From an uncultured Pelagibacteraceae bacterium (GTDB lineage Bacteria > Pseudomonadota > Alphaproteobacteria > Pelagibacterales > Pelagibacteraceae): a stretch of DNA of 64,000 nucleotides. Below, piece by piece: positions 43,179 through 54,274 of this stretch (position 1 is its first letter; every line of letters starts with the position of its first letter). A model generated the notes under the pieces. It was not told the DNA's origin and ran no database searches. It was given only the letters and a program-made list of their open reading frames with translations. Location: positions 24,058 through 88,057 of the forward strand of contig CABYRT010000006.1 of the NCBI GenBank assembly GCA_902521355.1. Direction: 5' to 3'. The translations under genes were made by a program, and so were the position numbers.

Positions 43179-45050
43179 ATGAGAAATGAACTAATATTCG
43201 ATGTTGTTGTAGTTGGAGGTGGACACGCTGGTTGCGAAGCTGCTGCTGCATCTGCAAGATTAGGAGTTAATACTGCTCTATTCACTCATAAATTCGAGTC
43301 TATTGGTGAAATGTCGTGTAATCCAGCGATCGGAGGCCTAGGTAAAGGACACTTAGTTAGGGAAATAGATGCATTAGACGGAATTATGGGAGAAGTAGCG
43401 GACAAGTCAGGAATACAGTTTAGACTTTTAAACAGGAGCAGAGGCCCAGCAGTAAGAGGACCACGAACTCAAAGTGACCGTTCATTATATAAAAAATTTA
43501 TGCAAGAAAAGCTTGTAAACTACTGTAATTTAAACATTTTTAGTGAATCTGTAATACGATTTATTTTTAAAAATAATACTATAATTGGACTTTTAACGAA
43601 TACAGGAAAAGAGATTAGATCTTCAAAGATAATTTTAACAACTGGAACATTTTTGAATGGTTTAATTCATATAGGTGAAACCCAAACTCCAGCGGGAAGA
43701 TTTAATGAAAAGCCCTCAACAGGTTTAAGTGAGCAACTAAAAAAATATAATTTCAAAATAGGGAGATTAAAAACTGGAACACCCCCAAGGCTTGACGCTC
43801 GCACTATAAATTTTAAAAATCTAGAAGTGCAACATGCAGACGATGATCCATATTTTTTTTCTTTCCTAACTAAAAAGAATTTAAATAAACAAATATCATG
43901 TCGAATGACATATACTAATGAGGCAGTTCATAAAATTATTTCAAAGAATATAAAACGAAGTGCCATGTACTCAGGAGGAATACAAGGTGTAGGTCCTAGG
44001 TATTGTCCTTCAATAGAGGATAAGATTAAAAAATTTGCAGATAAACAAAGACATCAAATTTTTTTAGAACCAGAGGGATTAAACGATCACACAATTTACC
44101 CAAATGGTATATCTACTTCATTACCAGCAGATATTCAACAAGAAATATGTAGTAAAATCAATGGTTTAGAAAATGTAAAAATTCTCAGACCAGGTTATGC
44201 TATTGAGTATGATTTTGTAGATCCTAGGGAGTTATTTATAACTCTTGAAACAAAAAAAATAAAAAATTTATTCCTTGCTGGTCAAATTAATGGAACAACT
44301 GGTTATGAAGAGGCTGCCGCCCAAGGTTTGATCGCAGGGGCAAATGCTGCTTTAGCTGTTAAAGGAAAAGAACCTTTCATTTTAGATAGGTCAGAAGCAT
44401 ATATAGGAGTTATGATTGATGATCTTGTAACCAAGGGTGTTGCAGAACCATATAGGATGTTTACTTCACGAGCTGAATATAGACTTTCTTTAAGGTCAGA
44501 TAATGCAGATATCAGATTGACTCAAAAAGGAATAGATAATGGAATAGTTTTAAATGATAGGTCAGAAAAGTTTAAAGATAAATATATCGAGTTATCTAAA
44601 ATTCAATCAAAAATGGATCAATTGTCTATAACTCCGTCAAAAGTTTCTAAATTTGGGATTAATATTGCAAAAGACGGTATTAGCCGAACTGCAAATCAAG
44701 TTTTAGGGCAAAAATCAGTAAATATGAAAAAAATAAGGGAAATTTGGCCAGAAATTAAATATGTTTCACGTGAAATTGATGAACAGTTAGAGATTAACTC
44801 ACATTATAAAGGGTATTTAAAAAAGCAAAATGCGGATATTTTAGCATTTAAAAGAGACGAAAACTTAATTATTCCAGAAAACCTTGATTATGAAAAATTT
44901 TCAGGATTATCAAACGAAGTTAAGTCAAAATTTAAGAAAATTAAGCCTAAAACTATGGGACAGGCTTTAAGAATTGATGGAATTACACCAGCAGCCGTAT
45001 ATATTTTGTTGTCTCATCTTAAAAGAAAGTCTATTAAGCATATAGCTTGA
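43179..45050 (+). CDS. mnmG: tRNA uridine-5-carboxymethylaminomethyl modification enzyme MnmG
   Basis: 623 residues. FAD motif [15 protein letters not shown] at the N terminus, [23 protein letters not shown] with the catalytic Cys region, [15 protein letters not shown], and helical C-terminal domain. FAD/NADH-dependent partner of MnmE. It holds a near-parS sequence at 44762 within its C-terminal part and overlaps rsmG at the stop. Confidence 0.97.
   Translation: MRNELIFDVVVVGGGHAGCEAAAASARLGVNTALFTHKFESIGEMSCNPAIGGLGKGHLVREIDALDGIMGEVADKSGIQFRLLNRSRGPAVRGPRTQSDRSLYKKFMQEKLVNYCNLNIFSESVIRFIFKNNTIIGLLTNTGKEIRSSKIILTTGTFLNGLIHIGETQTPAGRFNEKPSTGLSEQLKKYNFKIGRLKTGTPPRLDARTINFKNLEVQHADDDPYFFSFLTKKNLNKQISCRMTYTNEAVHKIISKNIKRSAMYSGGIQGVGPRYCPSIEDKIKKFADKQRHQIFLEPEGLNDHTIYPNGISTSLPADIQQEICSKINGLENVKILRPGYAIEYDFVDPRELFITLETKKIKNLFLAGQINGTTGYEEAAAQGLIAGANAALAVKGKEPFILDRSEAYIGVMIDDLVTKGVAEPYRMFTSRAEYRLSLRSDNADIRLTQKGIDNGIVLNDRSEKFKDKYIELSKIQSKMDQLSITPSKVSKFGINIAKDGISRTANQVLGQKSVNMKKIREIWPEIKYVSREIDEQLEINSHYKGYLKKQNADILAFKRDENLIIPENLDYEKFSGLSNEVKSKFKKIKPKTMGQALRIDGITPAAVYILLSHLKRKSIKHIA
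44762..44777. other. Near-consensus parS site inside mnmG
   Basis: TGTTTCACGTGAAATT matches the parS consensus at 14 of 16 positions, with the two last bases changed. It lies 332 bp before the perfect site in rsmG. ParB may bind it weakly. Confidence 0.5.
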
Positions 45051-45691
45051 TTGATTCGAAAACTTTAAAAATTGATAAATTTTCATTTACAAATGTTTCA
45101 CGTGAAACATTAGTAGAGCTCGAAGACTACTCAAAAGAAGTATTAACTAGAAATAGAACCATTAATTTAGTTAGCAAAAACACAGAAAAATCTTTTAAAA
45201 TAAGGCATATTACTGATAGTGCACAAACAATTGAATTTATTGATAAAAATGATATTAAAATATGTACGGATTTAGGATCTGGAGCTGGCTTACCTGGTAT
45301 AGTTTTAGGGATTCTAATGAAATCTAAAAAGCCTTTATTTAAGCTAATTTTCTATGAAAAGAGCTATCACAAAAGTGTATTCATAGAGAAAATGTCAAAA
45401 AAATTTAATTTAAATTCAGAAATTCATCAAAAAAATATTTTTAATGAAAAGGGTTTGAGAACTGATGTAATCATATCGAGAGCATTTAAACCATTGCCAA
45501 TAATTTTTCAAATAGCACAAACAAATTTTAAAAATTTTAAGTACATTATTATTTTTTTAGGGAAAAGAGGGAGAGACATATTAAATGATGCGCTTAAGTA
45601 CTGGAAATTTGATTATGAAGAAAAAAAAAGTTTAACGAACGATGATTCTTTTATTGTAAAAATATCAAACTTAAGAAAAAGAAATGTATAA
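45047..45691 (+). CDS. rsmG: 16S rRNA (guanine-N7)-methyltransferase RsmG
   Basis: 214 residues. The start is probably TTG at 45047, because no upstream ATG exists and the next ATG is deep in the domain. The SAM motif [17 protein letters not shown] is intact, as is ISRAFKPLP. It methylates G527 of 16S rRNA. The perfect parS at 45094-45109 encodes part of [10 protein letters not shown]. It overlaps parA by 8 bases. Confidence 0.93.
   Translation: MIDSKTLKIDKFSFTNVSRETLVELEDYSKEVLTRNRTINLVSKNTEKSFKIRHITDSAQTIEFIDKNDIKICTDLGSGAGLPGIVLGILMKSKKPLFKLIFYEKSYHKSVFIEKMSKKFNLNSEIHQKNIFNEKGLRTDVIISRAFKPLPIIFQIAQTNFKNFKYIIIFLGKRGRDILNDALKYWKFDYEEKKSLTNDDSFIVKISNLRKRNV
45094..45109. other. parS: Perfect parS centromere site
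   Basis: TGTTTCACGTGAAACA is the full 16-bp ParB-binding palindrome, inside rsmG and about 0.6 kb before parA. ParB spreads from such sites so ParA can segregate the origin. Confidence 0.92.
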
Positions 45692-46484
45692 AAAAATAAT
45701 TTCAGTTATTAATCAGAAAGGTGGAGTAGGTAAAACAACTACTGTAATAAATCTTGCAGCTGGATTATCAATGAAAGGAAAAAAAGTTCTTGTAATAGAT
45801 CTTGACCCTCAAGGTAATGCAACAACTGGCCTAGGATTGAATAACTCCACACAATCTGAGTATACTATTTACAATGTCCTAAACGGGAAAAAGAAGATTT
45901 ATGAGGTGATCCAATCAACAAATTTTGAAAATCTTAATTTGATCACGTCGAATGTTGATTTATCTGGTCTTGAAGTGGAAACAGCTGGAGACAATAGAAG
46001 AGCATTCAAATTAAAAGATGAATTAAGCCTGATTTTAAACGATTCTAGAGCATCGTATGATTATATTTTAATAGACTGTCCTCCCTCACTGAGTCTTCTT
46101 ACAATTATGGCATTAGTTGCTTCCGATGCTTTAGTGGTGCCATTGCAGACTGAATTTTTTGCATTAGAGGGTCTTACACAACTGATGAAAACGATTGAAA
46201 GAATTAAATTTAATTTAAATCCACAATTGGAGATAAGAGGTATTCTTCTAACCATGTTTGACAAAAGAAATAAGTTGTCAGGACAGGTTGAGTTAGAAGC
46301 AAGAAACTATTTTAAAGATAAAGTTTATTCAACACCAGTTCCAAGAAATGTAAGATTATCCGAAGCACCATCACACGGTATACCAGTTCTTCTTTATGAT
46401 AAAATTTGTCCTGGCAGCAAAGCATATTTTAAATTTACAGAGGAATTTTTAGAGCAAGATAAGCAAGTGGTGAGTGCAGCATGA
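45684..46484 (+). CDS. parA: Chromosome partitioning ATPase ParA
   Basis: 266 residues, deviant Walker A NQKGGVGKTTT at the N terminus, switch DLDPQGNATTGLG, and DCPPSLSLLT. ATP-bound ParA coats the nucleoid and moves ParB-parS complexes. It overlaps parB by four bases (ATGA) and rsmG by eight. Confidence 0.97.
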   Translation: MYKKIISVINQKGGVGKTTTVINLAAGLSMKGKKVLVIDLDPQGNATTGLGLNNSTQSEYTIYNVLNGKKKIYEVIQSTNFENLNLITSNVDLSGLEVETAGDNRRAFKLKDELSLILNDSRASYDYILIDCPPSLSLLTIMALVASDALVVPLQTEFFALEGLTQLMKTIERIKFNLNPQLEIRGILLTMFDKRNKLSGQVELEARNYFKDKVYSTPVPRNVRLSEAPSHGIPVLLYDKICPGSKAYFKFTEEFLEQDKQVVSAA

Positions 46485-47332
46485 TAAATCCCTTTAAAAA
46501 TAAGAGGGGGTTAGGTAGGGGATTGTCATCACTAATTGGTGATAATGTTTCAAAAACTAATAATGAAAAAATTTCTGTAAGTTCCATTGTTCCAAATAAA
46601 TATCAACCAAGGAAGAATTTTGAAAAGGAGTCTTTAGAAGAATTAAAAAGTTCGATTAAAGAAAGAGGAATAATTCAACCTTTGATAGTTAGAAAATCAG
46701 AGGACCATGACGATAAATACGAACTTATTGCTGGCGAAAGAAGATGGCAGGCCGCTAAGTCAGCAGGATTACTTGAAGTGCCTGTAGTAATAATAGAAGC
46801 TGATAGTTTAAAATCTTTAGAATTAGCTATTATTGAAAATGTTCAAAGAAAGGATTTAAATCCAATTGAAGAAGCTGAAAGCTATAAAAATTTAATTGAA
46901 AAATTTGAATATGATCAAGAAAAAGTATCTCGTTTTATTGGTAAAAGCAGATCATATATTTCTAACTCTTTACGTTTATTAAATTTGCCAAAAAAATTAA
47001 TAGATATGATAAAAAATGAAAAAATTTCAGCAGGACATGCTAAAATATTAGTTGGTCTTGACAATGCTTTGTTGCTTGCAGAAAAAATTATAAAAAAAAA
47101 ATTGTCAGTTAGGCAGACCGAAAGTTTAATCAAGATCTTAAAAGATGGAAAAAATAAAACAATTAAATCCAAGGACGCAAACATATTAGCTGCTGAAAAT
47201 AGTCTCACAGATAAAATAGGCATGCGCGTTTCAATTAGTTATAAAAGTAATAACTCTGGTGTGCTATCTTTTGAGTATAAAGAACTCGGCCAATTAGATA
47301 GATTGATAGATATAGTTAAAAATAATTATTAA
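46481..47332 (+). CDS. parB: Chromosome partitioning protein ParB
   Basis: 283 residues with the ParB/Spo0J domain: QPRKNFEKESLEELKSSIKERG, the CTPase box AGERRWQAAK and ENVQRKDLNPIEEA, then a helix-turn-helix (YDQEKVSRFIGKSRSYISNSLRLL) that reads parS, and a C-terminal dimer domain. A CTP-dependent DNA clamp. It converges with holA by four bases. Confidence 0.97.
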   Translation: MINPFKNKRGLGRGLSSLIGDNVSKTNNEKISVSSIVPNKYQPRKNFEKESLEELKSSIKERGIIQPLIVRKSEDHDDKYELIAGERRWQAAKSAGLLEVPVVIIEADSLKSLELAIIENVQRKDLNPIEEAESYKNLIEKFEYDQEKVSRFIGKSRSYISNSLRLLNLPKKLIDMIKNEKISAGHAKILVGLDNALLLAEKIIKKKLSVRQTESLIKILKDGKNKTIKSKDANILAAENSLTDKIGMRVSISYKSNNSGVLSFEYKELGQLDRLIDIVKNNY

Positions 47333-48306
47333 TAATTAATAATAAAATCTGAGACAAGATTTAGAGAATTTCCAGAGTTCGATTTAACTAAATATTCGAT
47401 TTCATTTATTCTATATATTTTTTGCCTTAATTCTTTCAAACCCCATGATTTTACTTGCTTCTTTACGCTTTCTTTTTCCTTCCAAAAGATAGGCGGTTTA
47501 AAGCTAGATATCACCTCATCAATGTTATTAGATTTTTTATTTTCCTCAATTATATTTAAAAGCCTTTTTGATTTGTTTAATATAGCCCTTATTATCAAAA
47601 TACAATCTTCTTCGGAATAATTGTTCTCATTTAAAATTTTTGAAACACTTTTAGGATTTTTGCATAAATAATTTTCTGCTAATTCATTAATACTGTAGTT
47701 TTCTGCTAAATTGCTCAGTTTTTGAATACTCATAAAATCTATTTTTTTATTACTTAATGAATAGTCGAAAATTTTCTCTAACTCTAATTTTAAATTATTT
47801 CTGTCACCACCAGATCTATCGATAAGCAGATTAATAGACTCTCTTGATAATTTTATATTATTTCTATTTAGGAATTCATAAACAAATGATGATAAATTTT
47901 TTATATCATCCTCATAAAATGGTATTGTCACTAAATTTTTATTTTTTTCAAAAAGATTTCTTAGTTTTGACCTTTTCTCAAGTATACCAGCTTTTAAAAC
48001 TATTTTTGTATCTGAAATTTTCCTGTTTAAAATTTCTTCAATTATTTTAGATATTTTATCTGAAGGTCGATAAATAAAAATTATTTTCTCTTTTTCAAAT
48101 AGGGATTTATTTAATATTTCTGAAATTATATTTTCGCTGTTTGATAAAAATTCACTTTCTTCATACTTGCTAATTTCACCGTTAAATTCCTTTAAAAAAT
48201 AAGATTTAATTATTTCATCCTGTAGTCCTAAATTTTTTCCGTACAATAGAAAAATGTTATATTTATTAAATTGGAATTTGCTTAATTCAAATTTTTTTAC
48301 AATCAT
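47329..48306 (-). CDS. holA: DNA polymerase III delta subunit HolA
   Basis: About 325 residues from ATG 48306 ([11 protein letters not shown]), which overlaps the lptE TGA by one base; a TTG one codon before it is less likely. The delta pattern is seen: YNIFLLYGKNLGLQDEIIKS, FIYRPSDKISK, INLLIDRSGGDRNNLKLELEKI and the helical collar. It opens the beta clamp in the clamp loader. Order leuS-DUF3576 upstream and lptE-holA downstream is conserved in alphaproteobacteria. Confidence 0.9.
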   Translation of the reverse strand: MIVKKFELSKFQFNKYNIFLLYGKNLGLQDEIIKSYFLKEFNGEISKYEESEFLSNSENIISEILNKSLFEKEKIIFIYRPSDKISKIIEEILNRKISDTKIVLKAGILEKRSKLRNLFEKNKNLVTIPFYEDDIKNLSSFVYEFLNRNNIKLSRESINLLIDRSGGDRNNLKLELEKIFDYSLSNKKIDFMSIQKLSNLAENYSINELAENYLCKNPKSVSKILNENNYSEEDCILIIRAILNKSKRLLNIIEENKKSNNIDEVISSFKPPIFWKEKESVKKQVKSWGLKELRQKIYRINEIEYLVKSNSGNSLNLVSDFIINY

Positions 48307-48761
48307 CAAAAATTATTATTTATAGACATTAAAATTTCTAATGAAATACTTTCTATTAAATTTCTTAAAATATTTTCTTCATACTTTAATAATTCATGTT
48401 TATCATTAATATTATTATATGTAACTTGTCTTTGAATTACATCTTTTAAAATTAATTTATCGTTTTCTTTTAACAAATAGTTTAATGAAATTTTAATTTG
48501 AAATATTGTTGGATCTCCTTGTTTATTTGATGATATAATTTCTTTCTCTTGGCTTGTAATTAAGTATAAATCATATTCCTTTTTGGATGAATTTTTACTT
48601 TTCTCTAATAAATTATTTTTTAAAATATTGTTAGTTTTATTTTCTTTATCTAAATTTATACTTTTAAATTTAAAATCGTATTTTTTATTTTTTAGTATCG
48701 GTTCGTATGAACAACCATGGACAATTATAAATATAAAAAAAGCTAGAATAATTTTACTCAT
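48306..48761 (-). CDS. lptE: LPS-assembly lipoprotein LptE
   Basis: 151 residues with lipobox IVHGC (Cys17) after a hydrophobic segment, YEPILKN, and the LptE-like later part with [12 protein letters not shown] and [16 protein letters not shown]. It plugs the LptD barrel for LPS delivery. It overlaps leuS by 8 bases and holA by one. Similarity is low, so context carries part of the call. Confidence 0.8.
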   Translation of the reverse strand: MSKIILAFFIFIIVHGCSYEPILKNKKYDFKFKSINLDKENKTNNILKNNLLEKSKNSSKKEYDLYLITSQEKEIISSNKQGDPTIFQIKISLNYLLKENDKLILKDVIQRQVTYNNINDKHELLKYEENILRNLIESISLEILMSINNNF

Positions 48762-51297
48762 TAATTAAAATATTTATCAGTCGATTTTTAACAAAAATAA
48801 TCTTCCTTATTTCTTTTTTACTTATGTATTTATTTACAATTTTATCCTTTTTTAATTTTTCCAAAAGGATAGTTTCTGTAATATCTTTCTTTTCATTTAA
48901 AATAGCCCTTTTTTTTCCATTTATTTGAATTACAAAATTGATTTTCTCTTCACTAAGTACACTTTTATCAAAATCTGGCCACTTAAGATCTGTACTTAAT
49001 TCTAAATCTTTCAAACATTCATAAGAGAAATGCGGAATAATTGGGCAAAAGCATATTAGTATTTTCCTATAGTTTTCTTTTAAATTTTTTATTTTTTTCT
49101 TGGTTTTAATGTAATTAATCAGGTAATTGTATGTCTCGTACATATTAGCGATAATTACATTATAATTAAATTTGTCTAGATTATATGTAAATTTTGAAAT
49201 TAATTGATTAGTGAATTTTTCTATTTCTTCATCTATTAGTTCTTTATTTTCAATTAAAATATCTCTTTTTATCTCAGTATGTAATAGCCAAAGTTTTTGA
49301 ATAAATTTATATGATGAGACCATACCTTGCTCTGACCATTGAACGTCTTTTTCTGGTGGACTATCTGACAAAATGAATAATCTTACTGAGTCAGCTCCAT
49401 AATTTTCAATTATAAATTCTGGATCAACAACATTTTTCTTTGATTTTGACATTGATTCAGATGGTCCAACCTTGACTTCTTTATTTTTATCTTTTTTTTG
49501 AACAATCTTATTATTAATCTTCTCAATTTCATCAGGACTTAACCAATTATTATTTTCATCTTTATATGTTTCGTGACAAACCATTCCTTGAGTAAATAAA
49601 CTTTCAAAAGGTTCTTTTATATTAAAGTTATTATTTTTATAATCTATGGCTCTCATAAAAAAACGTGAATATAGCAAATGTAAAATTGCATGTTCAACAC
49701 CACCTATATATTGATCAACTGGCATCCAATAATCTATGTCATCTTTGTTAAAACCATAATTAATTTCTTTTGGTGAACAAAATCTTAGATAATACCAAGA
49801 AGAACAAACAAATGTATCCAAAGTGTCAGTTTCTCTTTTATATTCTTTTCCATCAATAGTTATTTTTTTCCAATCATCTTCTTTATCTAACGGATTACCT
49901 TTTACTGATAGATTAATATTTTCTGGTAATTTCACTGGTAACATTTCTTTTGGAATAGGGTGAACTTTACCTAGATCATCATAAACTACAGGTATTGGGC
50001 AACCCCAATATCTTTGCCTAGATACTCCCCAATCTTTTAGTCTGTAATTAATCTTTTTTTTTCCTAAATTTTTTTCTTCAAGAATTTTTATAGTTTCAAC
50101 TACAGAATTTTCTGGAGCTTTTAAACCATTTAAGTAATTGGAATTAATTATTGTTCCTTGACCAGAGTAAGCTTCACCAGATACTTCAAAACTGTCACTT
50201 TCACCATCTGGTTTAACAACAGTTTTAATTTTTAAACCATATTTGGTTGCAAAATCAAAATCTCGTTGGTCATGAGCTGGGCAACCAAATACTGCACCAA
50301 AACCATAATCCATCAAAACAAAATTAGCAAAATATACTGGAACCTTTTCATTAGTGTTAAGTGGATTTTTGGCAACTAGACCAGTTTTAAAGCCAATTTT
50401 TTCTCCAACAGCAATAGCCTCTTCTGTGGTTCCAGTTTTAGAACATTCCTCTTTAAATCTAATAAATTCCTCATCGTCTCTATAATAATTAGCTATCTCA
50501 TGATCAACCGAAAGTGCTAAAAATGAAAAGCCAAAAAGGGTATCTGGCCTGGTTGTAAAGCATTTTATATTTTTAACTGGTAAATTTCCCTCAATCTGAA
50601 AATTTATTTCACACCCAAAAGATTTTCCTATCCAATTTTTTTGCATTATTTTTACTTTATTCGGCCAATTATCGAGATTATCTAGTCCATCCAATAAATC
50701 TTGAGAAAACTTAGATATATTAAAAAACCATTGATTTAATTTTTTTCTTTCAACTGTTGCTCCAGATCTCCATCCTTTTCCATCTATAACCTGCTCGTTC
50801 GCTAATACAGTTTGATCAACTGGATCCCAGTTCACATAATTTTCTTTTCTATAGACAAGTTTTTTTTCTAATAATTCTAAAAAAAATGTTTGTTGATGCT
50901 TGTAATATTCTTCATTACAAGTAGAAATTTCTCTATCCCAGTCTATGGACAAACCAAGTTTTTTTAATTGATTTTTCATAGTATCAATATTTTTATTGGT
51001 CCAATCTTTAGGATCTAAATTATTTTCTCTTGCAGCATTCTCAGCTGGCATTCCAAAAGCATCCCATCCCATTGGGTGCAATACATTAAAACCTTTCAAC
51101 TTTTTATATCTAGATAACACATCTCCAATAGTGTAATTTCTTACGTGACCCATATGTATTTTCCCCGAAGGGTAAGGAAACATCTCTAGACAATAGAATT
51201 TTTTTTTGTTCTTATCTATTTTTGATTGAAATATTTTATTTTTATCCCAAAATTTTTGCCATTTATCTTCTACTAATTTAAAATTATATCTTTCCAC
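48754..51297 (-). CDS. leuS: Leucyl-tRNA synthetase
   Basis: 847 residues: HIGH-type motif HMGH in [17 protein letters not shown]1 editing domain with TTRPDTLFG and [14 protein letters not shown]-type MSKSKKN in [13 protein letters not shown], then anticodon-binding and C-terminal domains. It attaches leucine to tRNA-Leu. The 3' end overlaps lptE. Confidence 0.98.
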   Translation of the reverse strand: MERYNFKLVEDKWQKFWDKNKIFQSKIDKNKKKFYCLEMFPYPSGKIHMGHVRNYTIGDVLSRYKKLKGFNVLHPMGWDAFGMPAENAARENNLDPKDWTNKNIDTMKNQLKKLGLSIDWDREISTCNEEYYKHQQTFFLELLEKKLVYRKENYVNWDPVDQTVLANEQVIDGKGWRSGATVERKKLNQWFFNISKFSQDLLDGLDNLDNWPNKVKIMQKNWIGKSFGCEINFQIEGNLPVKNIKCFTTRPDTLFGFSFLALSVDHEIANYYRDDEEFIRFKEECSKTGTTEEAIAVGEKIGFKTGLVAKNPLNTNEKVPVYFANFVLMDYGFGAVFGCPAHDQRDFDFATKYGLKIKTVVKPDGESDSFEVSGEAYSGQGTIINSNYLNGLKAPENSVVETIKILEEKNLGKKKINYRLKDWGVSRQRYWGCPIPVVYDDLGKVHPIPKEMLPVKLPENINLSVKGNPLDKEDDWKKITIDGKEYKRETDTLDTFVCSSWYYLRFCSPKEINYGFNKDDIDYWMPVDQYIGGVEHAILHLLYSRFFMRAIDYKNNNFNIKEPFESLFTQGMVCHETYKDENNNWLSPDEIEKINNKIVQKKDKNKEVKVGPSESMSKSKKNVVDPEFIIENYGADSVRLFILSDSPPEKDVQWSEQGMVSSYKFIQKLWLLHTEIKRDILIENKELIDEEIEKFTNQLISKFTYNLDKFNYNVIIANMYETYNYLINYIKTKKKIKNLKENYRKILICFCPIIPHFSYECLKDLELSTDLKWPDFDKSVLSEEKINFVIQINGKKRAILNEKKDITETILLEKLKKDKIVNKYISKKEIRKIIFVKNRLINILINE

Positions 51298-51333
51298 AAT
51301 GATTTAAAGTTTAAAAAATTATCTTATCTTACA

Positions 51334-51858
51334 CTATTTCTTTTTAGATTTATTCTCTTTTTCATATACTGCTGCTTTTGTAAGAATTTTATTTTCAATA
51401 TCATTTGACAATGCATCTGTTTTATCTGTTATTTGACAATTTTTTTGCAGTGAACATTTTTTATAAAAAACTTTAATTGCTAGGGAGTCAGACCTAATTT
51501 CGTTACTTAAAAATCTCACAGATATTTTAACGGACTCATCAACAGATCCATCGCTAGAATACCAATCTGTTACTATTATTCCACCACTATAATTTGCTAA
51601 AGATAGAGGCATAAAATCTAAAGTATCTAAAGATGCCCTCCATAATTCATTCGAGCTTGCAAAGTCAAATTCTCCAGCTTTGCTTCCTCCAAGGCTTCCA
51701 AGTGTAAAACCCCTTCCTTCTTCAATATTCTGTCTTTGTCTTTCTGTCATATTAGCGGGAATTTTTCTTGCATCTGCACCTTTAAGTCCATCTGCACATG
51801 AATTTAATAATAAGAAAGATATAAGTATTTTAACTATAGTAATTTTGATTGTATTCAT
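51334..51858 (-). CDS. DUF3576 lipoprotein
   Basis: 174 residues with a signal peptide and lipobox LLNSC (Cys21), then ELWRASLDTLDFMPLSLANYSGGIIVTDWYS, the DUF3576 hallmark. Envelope lipoprotein of unknown role, often next to leuS as here (36 bases upstream). A lipoprotein maturation path is expected. Confidence 0.88.
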   Translation of the reverse strand: MNTIKITIVKILISFLLLNSCADGLKGADARKIPANMTERQRQNIEEGRGFTLGSLGGSKAGEFDFASSNELWRASLDTLDFMPLSLANYSGGIIVTDWYSSDGSVDESVKISVRFLSNEIRSDSLAIKVFYKKCSLQKNCQITDKTDALSNDIENKILTKAAVYEKENKSKKK

Positions 51859-52067
51859 TATTACATTATAAATAGTTAGATAAATTTTAAAAAGATAGAG
51901 ATTTATCCAAAAAAATTAAAAAACTTACCCTTTCAGACCTTTTTATGATGCAAATTTGCAACACTTTTGCTTAAATATATGAAAAAACATCACTAAATTG
52001 CAAGTTTTTTTAATTATTTGATAGAAAGCTTCTGTTTAATATTAAACATAAACAAGGAGTACTTAAT
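51859..52067 (+). promoter_or_regulatory. Porin upstream region with 12-bp palindrome
   Basis: 209 bases without a gene. A perfect palindrome TGCAAATTTGCA lies at 51949-51960, followed by two further TTGC elements near 51967 and 52000 that could serve as -35 hexamers. A strong AAGGAG Shine-Dalgarno lies just before ATG 52068. The palindrome is a plausible binding site for a porin regulator. Confidence 0.45.
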
Positions 52068-53042
52068 ATGAACAAATATACAAAAATAGGACTAACAGCT
52101 CTTGCTGGTTCTTTAGTTGCTGGATCTGTTTCAGCTGCTGAGATGTCAGCTTCTGGTAGTGCTTCAATGACTTTTACTGGTGGTGATGAAAAAGCAAACC
52201 ACGGTAACGGTTGGACAATGGGTGACTCAGTTACATTCTCTGCTTCAGGAGATGTAAATGATATTGGTATTACTTTAAGCATAGAGCTTGATGGTGATGC
52301 ACAATCTAAAAAAACTAACTCAGGTTCATCTTACTCGTCAACAACTGGTTCAAACGTTGTAGACAGCCACTCAATCGCTTTAGATTTTGGTGATGCTGGT
52401 ACTTTAACATTTGCTGGTCACGGCGGTGATGGTTTCATGAGTGCTAATGATGATGTAATGCCGACAGCTTCAGAAGAGCCATGGGATGTAGTCTCAGGTG
52501 CTGATGGTTTAGTAATCAATGGTTTCTCAGGAGACAACATGTTTACTTACAAATACAGCCATGATTCAGGTGTTAACTTAACAGTTGGTTACATTAATGC
52601 TGGTACAGTAACTGCAGTATCTTATACTGACTACGGTATTACTTACACAGGTATTGATGGTTTAACTCTTGGTTACGGTGAAGGTGACGTTGAGTCAACT
52701 GCTGGAACTAAGACAGCTGAAAACACAATGTTTGCTAAATACACTATTGGTTCAGCAACAGTTGGTATGCAGATTTCTGAGAACAACAAAGAATCAGCGT
52801 CTGATGTTGAAACTACAGGTGTTGGTATTTCTTACCAAGTAAATGATGATTTAGCTATTTCTTACGGTTCAAACACTGTAGAAACTGTTGGATCAACAGA
52901 CCAAGAAGCTAGTGCAATTGGTGTATCATACACAATGGGATCATTAGGTCTTGGATTGTCTATGCACCAAGTTGACAACATTGGTCATACTGCAACTAAT
53001 GACAGAGAAGGTTACCAACTTACAGTAGCTTTTGCATTCTAA
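52068..53042 (+). CDS. Porin (SAR11-type outer-membrane beta barrel)
   Basis: 324 residues with a signal peptide ending VSAAE and alternating beta strands full of Gly, Ser, Thr and Asp (SASMTFTGG, GITLSIELDGD), ending with the outer-membrane signature LTVAFAF with a terminal Phe. It is expected to be a 16-stranded passive channel and is probably very highly expressed: strong SD, its own terminator and GC-richer codons than the neighbours. Confidence 0.88.
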   Translation: MNKYTKIGLTALAGSLVAGSVSAAEMSASGSASMTFTGGDEKANHGNGWTMGDSVTFSASGDVNDIGITLSIELDGDAQSKKTNSGSSYSSTTGSNVVDSHSIALDFGDAGTLTFAGHGGDGFMSANDDVMPTASEEPWDVVSGADGLVINGFSGDNMFTYKYSHDSGVNLTVGYINAGTVTAVSYTDYGITYTGIDGLTLGYGEGDVESTAGTKTAENTMFAKYTIGSATVGMQISENNKESASDVETTGVGISYQVNDDLAISYGSNTVETVGSTDQEASAIGVSYTMGSLGLGLSMHQVDNIGHTATNDREGYQLTVAFAF

Positions 53043-53060
53043 GTTGTAAAACTTTATTAT

Positions 53061-53091
53061 AAAAAGGGCCCCTTTTTAGGGGCCTTTTTTT
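53061..53091 (+). terminator. Strong Rho-independent terminator of the porin gene
   Basis: A 12-bp stem (53061-53072 with 53079-53090, one G-T pair) around a six-base TTTTTA loop, GC-rich at the top, ending in a T run. It starts 18 bases after the porin stop. The matching A run on the left arm means that it could also act on the convergent ThiE-like gene. Confidence 0.92.
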
Positions 53092-53617
53092 ATTCAAAAA
53101 AAGAAATTCCACTAAAACCATAGCAATTCAATAAGTTTATTTTTTTTTTATTAATTTTTGAAATCCCCCCAAGTGCTATAATTCTTTTGTTAGTTCTTTT
53201 CATTAGATTTTTAAATTTATGAATTCCTAGGTAATTTTTATTTTTTTTAAACAATGATGAAATAAAAATTAGATTTACTTTCTGTTTCTCTTTAAGCCTA
53301 ATTTCTTTAATGTTGTGTGCAGAACCTAATATAAAGAATGATATTTTTTTTTCGTAAATCAAGTGCCGTAAATCTTTATTAAATGCTGGCAAATAAACCC
53401 CATCTAACTTATACTTTAAAGCGATTTTAAAATCATTTGATATAATAAATTTTAGTTTTTTTTTGTTACAATAATTTCTAATTTTTAATATCTCTAAAAT
53501 ATTTAATTTTTTCTTGTAGTTTCTATAAATTACACCTGTATTATTGTCTAATTTATCAATATTATTTTTTTTAAAAGAATTTATAAAATAAAATTTATTT
53601 GGAAAATTATTATGCAT
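53090..53617 (-). CDS. ThiE/TenI-like protein
   Basis: 175 residues resembling thiamine-phosphate synthase/TenI: ISNDFKIALKYKLDGVYLPAF, ILGSAHNIKEI and the phosphate loop ALGGISKINKKKINLLNCYGFSGISFF. ThiE motifs such as the pyrophosphate-binding region are weak and Lys-rich, so it may be a TenI-like or degraded member rather than an active synthase. It faces yggS with an overlap of six bases. Confidence 0.7.
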   Translation of the reverse strand: MHNNFPNKFYFINSFKKNNIDKLDNNTGVIYRNYKKKLNILEILKIRNYCNKKKLKFIISNDFKIALKYKLDGVYLPAFNKDLRHLIYEKKISFFILGSAHNIKEIRLKEKQKVNLIFISSLFKKNKNYLGIHKFKNLMKRTNKRIIALGGISKINKKKINLLNCYGFSGISFFE

Positions 53618-54274
53618 AAAACTGTAGAAAATTTACTTAAAATTTATCAGAAAGTTAAGGCAAAGTTTGAAACAAATAATGATATTACAAAATTACCAAA
53701 TATTATTGCTGTATCTAAAACCTTTAAAATAGATCAAATATTGCCTGTTATTAATTACGGCCATTTACATTATGGGGAGAACAAAGTTCAAGAAGCAGTT
53801 GAAAAGTGGACGGAAATGAAGAAAAAAAACAATAATTTAAAACTACATTTAATTGGACGTCTTCAAACAAATAAAGTTAAGTTTGCAATAAAACTGTTTG
53901 ATTATATTCACTCACTTGATAGCAAAAAACTTGCTGATAAAATATGTAAAATTCAAAAGGAGCTGAAACTAGAAAGAAAATTTTTTATACAAGTGAACAT
54001 AGGAAATGAAAATCAAAAGTCGGGAGTATTAGTAGATGGAGTTATAGAGTTTTATAGATATTGCAAGAATATTGATTTAGATGTTGTGGGCCTTATGTGT
54101 ATTCCTCCCCACAATGATGATCCAAAAAAATATTTTAAACAAATGAAAATTTTAAAAGAAAAACTTAAATTAAATGAATTAAGTATGGGGATGTCTTCAG
54201 ATTATTTGGATGCAATTGAAAATTCAGCAACATACATCAGAATTGGGTCAAGTATATTTGGAAATAGAAATTAG
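53612..54274 (+). CDS. YggS-family pyridoxal phosphate homeostasis protein
   Basis: 220 residues, PLP-binding barrel: NIIAVSKTF with the cofactor lysine, YGENKVQEAVEKW, LHLIGRLQTNKVK, and GMSSDYLDAIENSATYIRIGS. It buffers free pyridoxal phosphate and affects amino-acid pools. It converges with the YkuD gene by four bases. Confidence 0.92.
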   Translation: MHKTVENLLKIYQKVKAKFETNNDITKLPNIIAVSKTFKIDQILPVINYGHLHYGENKVQEAVEKWTEMKKKNNNLKLHLIGRLQTNKVKFAIKLFDYIHSLDSKKLADKICKIQKELKLERKFFIQVNIGNENQKSGVLVDGVIEFYRYCKNIDLDVVGLMCIPPHNDDPKKYFKQMKILKEKLKLNELSMGMSSDYLDAIENSATYIRIGSSIFGNRN

